From contig JAFGGO010000106.1 in assembly GCA_016930515.1 (NCBI GenBank), positions 1 to 50,434 of the forward strand: a stretch of 50,434 nucleotides of DNA, written 5' to 3'. A program made the translations under genes and the position numbers. The notes beneath the pieces were generated by a model. The model was not told the DNA's origin, searched no databases, and was given only the letters and a program-made list of their open reading frames with translations. Each line of letters starts with the position of its first letter. The stretch's first letter is position 1. Source of the DNA: Promethearchaeota archaeon. GTDB lineage: Archaea; Asgardarchaeota; Lokiarchaeia; Sigyniarchaeales; SOKP01. Below, piece by piece: positions 1 through 8,147 of the stretch.

Positions 1-118
1 ATAGATTATCTTCTAAAAAAAAAATTCCAGAATGATTCTTAAATGCACCTCAAACTTTTTTAACCAGATTATTTCTAAATTAAATAGAACAAAAAGTTAT
101 TTAGATTTTTTTTAAAAG

Positions 119-874
119 ATGATATCTAGAAATAAAAAATTCAAGTCTCGTATAAATTTTTTTTTTACATTAATCGTTCTAATATCATTTCTATTTGTTT
201 TACTATTTATCTGTCTTGGATATTATTTTTTTGTGCTTGAACCTCAATTAAAAACTCACATATTTTTTGCTGGAGTATCAGATATTGATAAAGAAAGGAT
301 AAAAACCTCTTTATTGGTTTTTATTACTTTCCTTGTTGCCTTAATCGCTATTTTTATCGCAATTACCTTAAGGGAATATAAAAATCACATCACGAGAAAA
401 ACAGTCCCAATCCACAGTAATCGATACCTAACAATCGATGATGTATTTGAAAACGAATACCGAAAAAAAATAATTAGCAAGATTATAGAACAACCAGGGA
501 TTCATAACAACGAGTTACTCAGGCAATGCAACATGCAAAACGGACAGTTAAAATGGCATTTAGATGTATTAGTGCAATATAACATCATCAAGCAAGTAAA
601 CATCGGTCAATATAATACTTTTTACCCTATTATTTCGTTATCTCAAGATTTAAAAATAGAAGAGTGCCTTCTTTCTAAATCTAAGACTACTTTAAGTATA
701 TTAGATATTATTAAACAAAAACCCGGAATTACTTCAAGTTCGGTTGCCCGACATTTAAAACTAGCTAGAAGTACGCTGAAATATCATGTTGATAAATTAA
801 TGAGAAAAGATTTAATTTCTTTGCATCGGAGTGGACGGAAAATAAAACTATATCCAAATCAACTTGAAAAATGA
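119..874 (+). CDS. Membrane-anchored protein with two winged-helix domains
   Basis: Probable membrane-tethered transcription regulator of 251 residues. The N-terminus carries two hydrophobic segments (about residues 12-36 and 63-84) separated by a short external loop. After a basic linker come two winged-helix domains, about residues 110-172 and 185-248. Each has the pattern of a helix, the phrase PGIHNNEL or PGITSSSVA, then a recognition helix followed by KWHLD or KYHVD, as in archaeal MarR/ArsR-like membrane regulators. Membrane tethering suggests it senses something at the envelope, but no ligand domain is visible. It stands alone on this strand, and no target can be named. The topology and HTH calls are by eye. 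Confidence 0.75.
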   Translation: MISRNKKFKSRINFFFTLIVLISFLFVLLFICLGYYFFVLEPQLKTHIFFAGVSDIDKERIKTSLLVFITFLVALIAIFIAITLREYKNHITRKTVPIHSNRYLTIDDVFENEYRKKIISKIIEQPGIHNNELLRQCNMQNGQLKWHLDVLVQYNIIKQVNIGQYNTFYPIISLSQDLKIEECLLSKSKTTLSILDIIKQKPGITSSSVARHLKLARSTLKYHVDKLMRKDLISLHRSGRKIKLYPNQLEK

Positions 875-1207
875 CGAAGACATATTTCTTTTCGTCCCTA
901 ATTTACTTTTAAATTTCCTTTTTATATTCAATGCTAATAATATTGCTCAATTCTTCATTACTAAGGATTATTTTAACCATATTTTTTATTTTTCTACTTT
1001 TTAAAATATTAATTGTTGCTGTTGATTAATTTTTTCGTTAGGGTTGATTCTAATACCAAATTTATGTGAAAGTTATAACTTTTTAAAAAGTATAAATGAA
1101 AATTTTTTAAAAAAAATCTAATTTAACAAGTTGATTTTTCCTACAACCATGCCTTTCCAAGCATTGGAGAGAGAATTTATATAAATCAGAAATAAAACCG
1201 ACGAAAT
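875..1207. other. Gene-free AT-rich intergenic stretch
   Basis: This lies between the stops of the membrane regulator and the convergent ccdA-like pseudogene. It is AT-rich with T and A tracts. I see no open frame of interest, tRNA or strong hairpin. It probably holds the 3' ends of the two facing transcripts. Confidence 0.6.
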
Positions 1208-1888
1208 TCATAAAATGAGATTATTTATCAAATCTTCAAGGATTAACAAGTAAAACGCCAAAAATATCAATAAGGCTCCGCTTATAATCCTCAATGAAGT
1301 CCTATATTTCAAGCGGAAATCGTTAAGTTTATCAGATTCCAAGCCCTATCTTAGCGCTACCAAGATTATGACTATAGGGACAACTAGTCCCGTTAAATAG
1401 CTTATTATAAACAGGATTAAAAGCGGGTCAATAAAAACATTATATAGAAGAGCGAGATAAACGCCTCCGAAACAAGGTATCTTGATCAAAACAAATATTA
1501 CGCCAACCAAGAAAGAATAAACAACAGAGTTTTTTTCGATGAAATTCCTCAACACGGATTTAACTTTCTCTGGCGTTCCAAAAATCACGCTTCTTTCTTT
1601 TTTACACTCAATTATTTGCCAAGCCCCAACGATTATCAACAATCCCGCAAAAATATACTTGAATAAATACAAGGTCACAAAAAAGCGAATGAAAAATAGA
1701 AATAAAATCGAAATAAAGATGTAAGCAACTATCAAACCCAAGATCAACCCCACCGAGATTTCAATGAATTTTCCTTTATCTTGAATTAGTATTAAAGAGG
1801 TTCCAAAAACGCTAAGCATTAATAAAATACACCAAGTGCTACCTATCAGCAATCCTTATAAAAAAGGTGTTAATAAATCAACAGCCAT
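1208..1888 (-). pseudogene. ccdA: CcdA/DsbD-like membrane thiol-transfer protein, two in-frame stops
   Basis: The frame starting at ATG 1886-1888 (GAGGA about 12 nt upstream) reads MAVDLLTPFL, hits TAA at 1856-1858 and continues in the same frame for about 168 residues. It then meets TAG at 1346-1348 and continues GLESDKLNDF... with a last membrane segment, ending at TGA 1208-1210. The whole frame is about 226 codons, the usual CcdA length. It has about six hydrophobic segments and both expected cysteine sites: STWC near the N-terminus and PCFGGVYLAL in the middle. CcdA proteins pass electrons across the membrane to periplasmic thioredoxin-like proteins. No indel has disturbed the frame, so inactivation is recent, or the stops are assembly errors. 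The central part alone (TTG 1852) would lack terminal helices. Confidence 0.8.
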
Positions 1889-2124
1889 CTTAAATGAATT
1901 CCTCTTATTGAGTGTGATTTGTATTTTAGTTACTGAATATAGTTAATTAGGTATTTTCTATTAGAAATAGATTTTGGAAGCTTGTAAAATATTTAACTTT
2001 TTAATTTCTCTCATTTCCAGTTAGTTTATTATCGAACATTTTTTTCTAAATAATTTTAAATATGAATTTTTAAATACAATTCTGTCTAAGTTAATTAAAA
2101 CAAAAAACACAAAGTGCATTAAAT

Positions 2125-2499
2125 ATGTCAAATGAAAGCGAAATGTTAGAAGAACTAAAAAAAATTCGAGAATTACTCACGCCCAAACTTGAGTCACAAA
2201 AAGAAAAACCAAAAAATCTCGCAAGGGAGTTTTTAGAATTTATTAAAAAATACAAAATACTCGGTCTTGCGACCGCTTTTATCCTCGGTCTGGCGATTAA
2301 CGCACTAATTCTATCGCTAGCTCAAGATATCATAACACCAATACTAGGGCTTCTAATCCCCGATTTTGAAAACATCAGCGATATAAAACTTGGTGTATTT
2401 GGTATTGGGAACTTCATTGCTGCAGCAATTAATTTTGTAATCATTGCGATTATAATATTTCTCATCGTGAAATACGCAGCAAAAATCGGAATCGAATAA
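2125..2499 (+). CDS. mscL: Large-conductance mechanosensitive channel MscL
   Basis: 124-residue homolog of MscL, a pentameric stretch-activated channel that releases solutes on hypo-osmotic shock. After an extra charged N-terminal stretch of about 30 residues that may form a coiled coil (LEELKKIRELL), the MscL core follows. It has the amphipathic EFLEFIKKYK helix, TM1 with the Gly/Ala-rich pore segment (GLATAFILGLAINALI), the conserved DIITPILG, a short external loop and TM2 (about residues 94-117). The protein ends just after TM2, so the cytoplasmic helical bundle of bacterial MscL is essentially missing, while the N-terminus is longer. It is monocistronic. Confidence 0.9.
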   Translation: MSNESEMLEELKKIRELLTPKLESQKEKPKNLAREFLEFIKKYKILGLATAFILGLAINALILSLAQDIITPILGLLIPDFENISDIKLGVFGIGNFIAAAINFVIIAIIIFLIVKYAAKIGIE

Positions 2500-2812
2500 A
2501 TCAACAAGAAAAAATAAAGTAATTACTACCTAATTCTTTCATTTTTTTAAATCTTGAACAATATTAATGATAGTATGAATGATGCAATTCGCAAATTTAA
2601 CTTAATTTTTTGAAGATAATTTCCTATAGAACTCTCAGAATGTGTCTGATCTAAATTATTCGAAAAGTAAGATTATATATCATAAGATTTATGTTTTAAT
2701 CGCTCCAGTTATTTCCGTGTTTATATAATGGGAATGAAAAAAAATGGGTATTTAATTAAAAAAATTATTCAATTTCGTTGCTTTTTGTAAATTCAACCCA
2801 CTAAATTTCTAT
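2500..2812. other. Gene-free stretch between convergent genes
   Basis: This lies between the stop of mscL and the stop of the FAD-linked oxidase, which face each other. It is AT-rich with short T tracts consistent with archaeal termination on both strands. No RNA gene or open frame was recognised. Confidence 0.6.
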
Positions 2813-4291
2813 TCAAGGTAGTGCTAGCCTCCCGGGGTGCATTATCATATTTGGATCGAACATTTTTTTTATTTTTCTCAAGTATTTCCAGTACATCGCT
2901 GCTTGACTGTACATGAGTGGCGCATGGATGTATGGATCAGGACGATAGTTCAGCCATCCTTGTTTTAAGGAATATTCTGTTGTTTCCCTGTTAACCTCTT
3001 GAACCCTTTCTATATCTTCGTCTTTCGTCGAGTCAAAACATATGATTGGCATGCATAATGCCTGCCTGCAACGCTCAATGCTTGCTATCCACATGACGGG
3101 AGCAAATCCATGATTTTCTAACACAGAATTATACATTTCGGCAAAATGAGCGCATTCATTCCAAGGAGTATACCACGTAATGAATAAAAAGCCCGCTTCC
3201 CAAAGGCTGTAGGGTACGGCGATCTTATTGGGTTTTTTTAATCTACTTGCGATTTGTTTAGGGTGTAGTTCTTGAGGAATCATTTGATCAGGGTCGCGAC
3301 ATCTCGTCGATTTTCGATAATTCGAACAATATGTATTAATCGTGTCAACGCAATGATCTAATTCCTTTTGAGATTGAGCCCAAATCTCCCAATTCATCCA
3401 CCACTCTGAATATCCCTTATTTTTAAAAAATTCGAGATCGTGCGGTATTTTATCTTTAGGCCACCTACACATTACTATCCCGTAATTACCCCCTTGAACC
3501 ATGACTGTATTGTGAGCTACGCCAAATTCAAGCTTTCCGAGATCGAAGGTTACATCTTGCATATCGTACGGATTTCCCATACCCCAATTTACTAATGTTT
3601 TGAACTTGGGATGTGGATATATTTTCACGGCAATTTTAGTAATTACGCCCATCGTACCTTGACTACCCATAATTGTTGACCATATATCCGGTCCTAAACC
3701 GTATTTATAAAATGGTTTTGCAAAAGGCAAGGCCCAAGAACCCGTTCTTAAAATATCTCCGTTTGGAAACACTATCTCAGCGCACATAAAATTATCACCT
3801 TGTGGACCTACACTCGAAGTATACAGAGAAAAACCTCTATCGATTGCATCGCCCATAACTGTTGCAGCTGGTGGCGCTCCATCGGGAATAGGAGGAGCCC
3901 AATCAGGATGATGTTTGAGCATGAATGCCCAAATTTGACCGTTCGTAACTCCTGGTTCAACTACAACATATCGATTTTCTTCGTCTACTTCTATTATCCT
4001 GTTCATCCTACTTAGATCGATTAAAATCCCTGCAGGTTTTATAGTAGGGCAAGAAAAACCACCCGATAATCCCGCTGAAATGGGTGATACTGCTACTTTT
4101 TCCGAAGAGCAATATACTAGTATTTTCCGAATTTCCTCCATGTATTTTGGTCTAACAACGATATCTGGAATTTGACTTTCCAAACCCATGACAGATTTTG
4201 CAAGATAAGACGCTGTAATTGCTTTATTATTGGATGCATATTTTTTTCCTACAATACCTATCATTGCCTCTAAATCCTTATTATCTGGCAC
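2813..4291 (-). CDS. FAD-linked oxidase of the VAO/PCMH type
   Basis: 492-residue flavoprotein of the vanillyl-alcohol oxidase/PCMH superfamily. The FAD-binding domain covers about residues 35-235 (SPISAGLSGG, ILIDLSRMNRI, VVEPGVTNGQIW, then GSQGTMGVITKIAVKIYP). The C-terminal cap domain ends with the typical FDPNMIMHPGRL. PPIPDGAPPA and the aromatic-rich substrate domain recall 4-cresol dehydrogenase and vanillyl-alcohol oxidase relatives more than glycolate oxidase, but the substrate cannot be read from sequence. There is no signal peptide and no Fe-S domain. The start is GTG at 4289-4291. The gene is alone, with no electron-acceptor gene beside it. Confidence 0.85.
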   Translation of the reverse strand: MPDNKDLEAMIGIVGKKYASNNKAITASYLAKSVMGLESQIPDIVVRPKYMEEIRKILVYCSSEKVAVSPISAGLSGGFSCPTIKPAGILIDLSRMNRIIEVDEENRYVVVEPGVTNGQIWAFMLKHHPDWAPPIPDGAPPAATVMGDAIDRGFSLYTSSVGPQGDNFMCAEIVFPNGDILRTGSWALPFAKPFYKYGLGPDIWSTIMGSQGTMGVITKIAVKIYPHPKFKTLVNWGMGNPYDMQDVTFDLGKLEFGVAHNTVMVQGGNYGIVMCRWPKDKIPHDLEFFKNKGYSEWWMNWEIWAQSQKELDHCVDTINTYCSNYRKSTRCRDPDQMIPQELHPKQIASRLKKPNKIAVPYSLWEAGFLFITWYTPWNECAHFAEMYNSVLENHGFAPVMWIASIERCRQALCMPIICFDSTKDEDIERVQEVNRETTEYSLKQGWLNYRPDPYIHAPLMYSQAAMYWKYLRKIKKMFDPNMIMHPGRLALP

Positions 4292-4539
4292 TTTATACGA
4301 AATTTTGATACAACTCCATTATTTTCAATATTAATTTTATAGATTTGCTATGTGCATTGAGTGATTAAATCGTGTTAACAATATAAGGATTTCCATGCGC
4401 ATGTGAATGATCTTTATGTTAACATCTAAAAATATATTTATGTATAACACACTATTATAATGTGTAAACTACTTAAACCTGCAAAATATAGACATAATGC
4501 ATAGATTTTCAACAATTATTTATAAAAGTAACCTATAAC

Positions 4540-5217
4540 ATGACAGATAAAGCAGAAAGAGGAAAACCAAGGCTTCATACGACTATTTCCAAAGAAAAAG
4601 AAGATATTTTAAACAAATACGTTAATTTAATAGATACATACGGAAATGAAATTTATGGGAATAAATCTAGAGTTATTGAGAAAGCATTAGAATTATTATA
4701 CAATTACCACAATCCAGAAATTGAGGATTGCCAGACGATTTGGAATAGAACTAGAAACGAGCTTGGAATGGTATTACTGGGAAAGACTACTTTCCTTGCT
4801 CTTCTTTCTGGCGATTATAAGCAGGCATTTAAAGAAAATAACGTCTTGGAATTGATTGAGTGGTACAATGAGAAGCTAATTGATGATATTAGTCTTGAAG
4901 AATTATTAGAAGCAATTAAAGACTTGTGGGTGGTTTTAAATTTTTTTAATAAAATTCGATTACACAAAGGAAGTAAGGGAAATTATATCATGAGTTTCCA
5001 CCACGATTTTCAAAGCAAGGAATATGGCAAGTTCTGGGGAGGGTTTTTTAATATATTTTTACTTTTTCAAAAAGATTGTAACGTGGAATATTTTATTAGA
5101 GATTCCTTTGTACGTCTGGTTATAAATCCACCTGAAGCTGATTCAAAAAGAAGGACCGCTAAATATAATATAAAAAGAACTTTTGAAAAAACACATAATG
5201 TGGATAAAATGGATTAG
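4540..5217 (+). CDS. Ribbon-helix-helix domain protein, paralog 1
   Basis: 225 residues. The N-terminal 60 residues fit a ribbon-helix-helix DNA-binding fold: a beta strand in GKPRLHTTISKEKE, a helix, a loop, then GNKSRVIEKALELL, which matches the second RHH helix (NxSxVIxxAL). The remaining 160 residues form a domain I do not recognise, with WNRTRNELGMVLL, a mostly helical middle, and FHHDF...YGKFWGGFF. The next gene, 51 bases downstream, is a paralog with the same two domains, so the pair arose by tandem duplication. Likely a regulator with an effector or oligomerisation domain; its target is unknown. Identity of the C-terminal domain is open. Confidence 0.7.
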   Translation: MTDKAERGKPRLHTTISKEKEDILNKYVNLIDTYGNEIYGNKSRVIEKALELLYNYHNPEIEDCQTIWNRTRNELGMVLLGKTTFLALLSGDYKQAFKENNVLELIEWYNEKLIDDISLEELLEAIKDLWVVLNFFNKIRLHKGSKGNYIMSFHHDFQSKEYGKFWGGFFNIFLLFQKDCNVEYFIRDSFVRLVINPPEADSKRRTAKYNIKRTFEKTHNVDKMD

Positions 5218-5268
5218 TCTGAATGATTATAAGAAATAAAAATGATTTATTTAAGACCAGGTTATTAA

Positions 5269-5922
5269 ATGAATAAAGACGAAGATAAAGGGAGACCGCG
5301 ACTTCATACAACCATTTCTATGGAAAAAGAAGTCATTTTAGACAAGCTTGTAAAATTACTTGATAAAAATGGAAATGAAATTTACGGTAATAAGTCAAAA
5401 GTAATTGAGAAAGCGTTAGAATTATTAGATAATTACCACAATCCCGTAAATGAAAAGTCTCAGAATATTTGGAATAGAGGGAGGAACGAACTGAAAATGG
5501 TGTTAATATCAAAGAAAAGCTTTCTAGGGCTCCTATTGGGTGGTTTTAAACAAGGTTTTAAAGAAAATAACGCCTTAGAAATTATTGAATGGTACAAACA
5601 GAAACGCGTGGACGATATGGATGTTATAGAGCTCTTGAGGGCAATAAAAGACATGTGGATTGCTTCAAATCTTTTTTATAGAATTGTAATTCATAAAAGA
5701 ACGGGTGGAAAATATATAATGGATTTTCATCACGAGTTTTATAGCAAAGAATTCGGTAGATTTTGGGGGGAGTATTTTAAAGAGTTTTTATCTCTTCATA
5801 AGTTTTGTAAAAGCGAATATATAGTCAGAAATTCGTCTTTGCGTCTTGAAATTAATCCAACTTATAAAAGTGAAGTATATAAATTAAAACCTTTTAAATT
5901 AAACAATTTTGATGGGAATTAA
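5269..5922 (+). CDS. Ribbon-helix-helix domain protein, paralog 2
   Basis: 217 residues, co-linear with the preceding gene along its whole length. Shared features are GRPRLHTTISMEKE, NGNEIYGNKSKVIEKALELLDNYHNP, a WNRGRNELKMVL motif, the FHHEF and FGRFWGEYF blocks, and a final LEINP. The RHH half is the best conserved and the C-terminal half has drifted more. This fits retention of a common DNA site or dimer interface with a diverging effector domain. The two genes are close enough to be co-transcribed and could form heterodimers. The function is unknown beyond probable DNA binding. Confidence 0.7.
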   Translation: MNKDEDKGRPRLHTTISMEKEVILDKLVKLLDKNGNEIYGNKSKVIEKALELLDNYHNPVNEKSQNIWNRGRNELKMVLISKKSFLGLLLGGFKQGFKENNALEIIEWYKQKRVDDMDVIELLRAIKDMWIASNLFYRIVIHKRTGGKYIMDFHHEFYSKEFGRFWGEYFKEFLSLHKFCKSEYIVRNSSLRLEINPTYKSEVYKLKPFKLNNFDGN

Positions 5923-5994
5923 ATCGTATTAAAATTAGTTCTCATGCTATTAAATAGAATTTATATGAGTAAAGAATGAATTATAGTCGAGATT

Positions 5995-6040
5995 TACACT
6001 CGCCTGCCCCGATGACCGCCTTTACGCCTGCAGTGGTCAT
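5995..6040 (-). repeat. Detached copy of the rps11 3' end (putative att-like repeat)
   Basis: These 46 bases match the last 46 bases of the intact rps11 region at about 6940-6985, with one difference (G at 6018 against A at 6963). The change is synonymous in the uS11 frame. Read on the minus strand it encodes the uS11 C-terminus [15 protein letters not shown] followed by a stop codon. Homology stops abruptly on both sides. Both copies have the same orientation and bracket the AbrB/PIN genes. This is the geometry left when an element integrates into the 3' end of a gene, or of a partial duplication. Confidence 0.8.
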
Positions 6041-6090
6041 AAATGTTATTGTTTTTATTTTATCTCATTAAAGGGAAAAGCGATGATAAT

Positions 6091-6125
6091 ACCAAATATA
6101 ATATATATTTTGGTGATAATTATCA
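6091..6125. promoter_or_regulatory. Palindromic putative operator upstream of abrB-like antitoxin
   Basis: Two adjacent inverted repeats lie 32-66 bases ahead of the antitoxin start. One is an imperfect ACCAAA...TTTGGT palindrome around a TATA-rich centre (6091-6114). The other is the perfect 12-base palindrome TGATAATTATCA (6114-6125). Antitoxins of this fold normally repress their own promoter through such sites. The role here is inferred from position and symmetry only. Confidence 0.5.
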
Positions 6126-6156
6126 TAATAGGGAATAATATAAAATAGGATTTAAT

Positions 6157-6417
6157 ATGAATACTGAAATTCGAAAAGTAGATTCTCAAGGGAGGATCGT
6201 CCTTCCGCTCAATTGGAGAGAAAAAGAGCTAAAAAATGTGGACGAAGTAATAATAGTCGAAGAAGGAGGAATATTAAAAATTATTCCAAAAAAAAATTTT
6301 GAATTGGCAAAATTTTTTGATTCGATCCAATACGACAATGATCTCGTTGAAAAACTCGAAGATTGGTCGGAATTTGAACGCTTTATTTTAAATGAAAAAC
6401 AAAACGATACAAAATGA
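6157..6417 (+). CDS. AbrB/SpoVT-type antitoxin
   Basis: 86-residue swapped-hairpin AbrB protein: STKV-like start (EIRKVDSQGRIVLP), a central EVIIVEEGGILKIIPKK, and a C-terminal acidic helix that would wrap the toxin. It is the antitoxin partner of the following PIN gene and overlaps it by four bases (ATGA), indicating translational coupling. An AGGA ribosome-binding site lies just upstream of the ATG. The antitoxin frame is intact although its toxin is broken. The cassette lies between the two copies of the rps11-end repeat. Confidence 0.85.
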   Translation: MNTEIRKVDSQGRIVLPLNWREKELKNVDEVIIVEEGGILKIIPKKNFELAKFFDSIQYDNDLVEKLEDWSEFERFILNEKQNDTK

Positions 6418-6864
6418 TTTATCTCGACGCCAATATCTTTATTTATGCCTTTTTCAAACCTAAAAAAGGAAAAGTTTTATCTGAAAAAATAAAATGGTGT
6501 AAGAATGAGGCAAAATCAATAATATCAAGTATAGACGCTGAAGAAAAACAGTATTGCATTTCTTTAATTCAATTATCGGAGGTTATTAACTTGTTAAAAA
6601 ACGCCATGAATTGGGATTCGTTACAAGAGTTCGTCATGGGCCTTATTTCAAATAACGCTATTGAGGTAATCTAAATAACCAAGTTAGAATACATTAATGC
6701 AGTTAGCAAGATGAAGGATTTGAAAATGGACGCTAACGATACATCAGCTTATCTCTTGATGAATAAAAAAAAACATAAAAGAGATTTATAATTTTGACAG
6801 GCATTTTGAGTTATTATCGGATAAAAAATGCCTTCCAGAAATACCCGAAAAATTTAAGAAATAA
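6414..6864 (+). pseudogene. PIN-domain (VapC-like) ribonuclease toxin, disrupted
   Basis: The frame begins MIYLDANIFIYAFF, a PIN-domain start with the first catalytic Asp, and reaches a TAA at 6672-6674 after 86 codons. Reading continues in frame with ITKLEYINAVSKM and the PIN motif DANDTSAYLL. A second break follows in a run of nine A (6765-6773). Removing one A restores IKEIYNFDRHFELL, the last conserved PIN motif, and a stop at 6862-6864. The repaired protein would be about 149 residues, normal for VapC, with all four acidic residues present. PIN toxins cleave RNA. One nonsense change plus one homopolymer frameshift mark it as inactive unless these are sequencing errors. Confidence 0.85.
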
Positions 6865-6937
6865 TAATTATCTGTCGTATTTTATAATAGTATATAATAA
6901 AAGAAGATTTGATGTAAATAATAAGTCATTGCAGGCT

Positions 6938-7339
6938 CTACACTCGCCTGCCCCGATGACCACCTTTACGCCTGCAGTGGTCATGACTCTTTGGAGTTGT
7001 CTCCTCGATTCTTCCCACGTTTAGCCCCGACCTCGCTAAAGCCCTGATGCAGGCCTGAGCGCCAGGACCTGGCGTTTGTGACTTGTTTCCGCCCGGTGCC
7101 CTTACTTTAATGTGTATTCCTGTGACTCCTTTATCCTTCAATTCGTTAGCGGTTCTAAATCCACATTGCATGGCAGCGTACGGATTTGATTGATCCCTAT
7201 CGGCCTTAACAACCATCCCGCCGCTACATTTCGCAAGCGTTTCTTGTCCGCTCAAATCGGTGGCAGTTACGATCGTGTTATTGTAGCTACTAAAAATGTG
7301 GACGATTGCCCAGTACTCTTTTCTATCTCTTTTACTCAT
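6938..7339 (-). CDS. rps11: Small-subunit ribosomal protein uS11
   Basis: 133-residue uS11, a platform protein of the small subunit that contacts the decoding-region neighbourhood. The family signature is complete: [59 protein letters not shown], and the basic tail [11 protein letters not shown]. It is last in the minus-strand cluster uS13'-uS13-uS4-uS11. The rpoD gene that follows it in many archaea is absent here; the toxin-antitoxin region comes next. Its 3' end is duplicated at 5995-6040. Confidence 0.97.
   Translation of the reverse strand: MSKRDRKEYWAIVHIFSSYNNTIVTATDLSGQETLAKCSGGMVVKADRDQSNPYAAMQCGFRTANELKDKGVTGIHIKVRAPGGNKSQTPGPGAQACIRALARSGLNVGRIEETTPKSHDHCRRKGGHRGRRV
6940..6985 (-). 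repeat. rps11-end repeat, copy inside the intact gene
   Basis: The second copy of the 46-base direct repeat, forming the 3' end of the intact rps11 including its stop. It and the copy at 5995-6040 bracket about 900 bases holding the toxin-antitoxin pair. No integrase gene is seen between them. Confidence 0.8.
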
Positions 7340-7357
7340 GTTTTAAACCTCATTGCG

Positions 7358-7855
7358 TTATTTTTTGGCTCCCGCAAACGGACTTGCGCTCGCAAAGCTG
7401 ATAAAGTCTTCCTCTTCTCTTTTCACGAGATAAGAAGGGGAATTTACTCTTTTTTCTCCAACTTGAACGTGCTTGTGAACGATCATTTGTCTTGCCTCGT
7501 AAATCGATTTTGCCATGCCTTTTTCAAAAACCATGGTTTGCAACCTTCGTTTTAGTACTTCTTCGACCGTGAGCAATAGTATATCTTCGAACTCGGCTTC
7601 AGAGCCTAAAATGCCCAAGCGGTTCAATTTTCTAAGGAGTTCTTGCTGAACCTCCTTGGCTTGCTCGGGCGGAAGCGATCTCGACCTTCGAGCAATGTCT
7701 CTCCAGTTTCCCAGCATGGTACGCGATTTCCAGAACTCTCGCTTGTTTCTCAAGCCGTATTTTCCTAGAAATTCTAGCTCTTCAGCAAGTCTTTCCCTTT
7801 CGAAGGGTCGTTTGGGTTTCTTGAACTTTTTTTTTAGTCGTCTCGGGTCTCCCAT
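7358..7855 (-). CDS. rps4: Small-subunit ribosomal protein uS4
   Basis: 165-residue archaeal/eukaryal-type uS4, a primary 16S rRNA binder. It has the N-terminal MGDPRRLKKKFKKP, KRPFERERLAEELEFLGKYG, and an S4 RNA-binding domain around EVLKRRLQTMVF...ARQMIVHKHVQVGEKRVNSPSYLV. It lies 18 bases upstream of rps11 and is surely co-transcribed with it. The gap to rps13 is 292 bases, unusually long for this cluster. That gap has no convincing gene, and a TATA-like stretch near 8000 on the minus strand may give uS4/uS11 their own promoter. Confidence 0.96.
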   Translation of the reverse strand: MGDPRRLKKKFKKPKRPFERERLAEELEFLGKYGLRNKREFWKSRTMLGNWRDIARRSRSLPPEQAKEVQQELLRKLNRLGILGSEAEFEDILLLTVEEVLKRRLQTMVFEKGMAKSIYEARQMIVHKHVQVGEKRVNSPSYLVKREEEDFISFASASPFAGAKK

Positions 7856-8147
7856 TATACAATCACAATGCGCGTTTAAAGAAATAAGTTCTCAATTGTT
7901 CTTACTTCGTTAATTTGTACTTTAGTATAACGTAAGGACCATTATTAATTTTTTCATTTTCAACTTCTTTACTGGAAAATACCTTGAAACGATTGGATTA
8001 TATATTGATTTACAGGTCAAAATAACGATAGTGGAGGATACTATCAAATAATATTCGATCAACCATTTAATCTCGTACTGAAAGAATCTGATGTTTTTTT
8101 TAATAAATAGGCAAATCAAAAATAAGGTGGTGCGAGTAAATTTAGAA

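Noticed and set aside
1346..1888. Amber or other stop-codon recoding in the CcdA-like gene
   Set aside because: Two different stop codons (TAA and TAG) interrupt the same frame, and many normal genes here end with either, so a general recoding or pyrrolysine explanation is not supported.
6794..7024. Plus-strand open frame running into the rps11 3' end
   Set aside because: It overlaps the disrupted PIN gene and antisense rps11; its protein is low-quality and explained by shadowing.
7856..8147. Open frames in the gap between rps4 and rps13 as a possible small gene
   Set aside because: They run into rps13 in a wrong frame or have no recognisable composition, start or ribosome-binding site.
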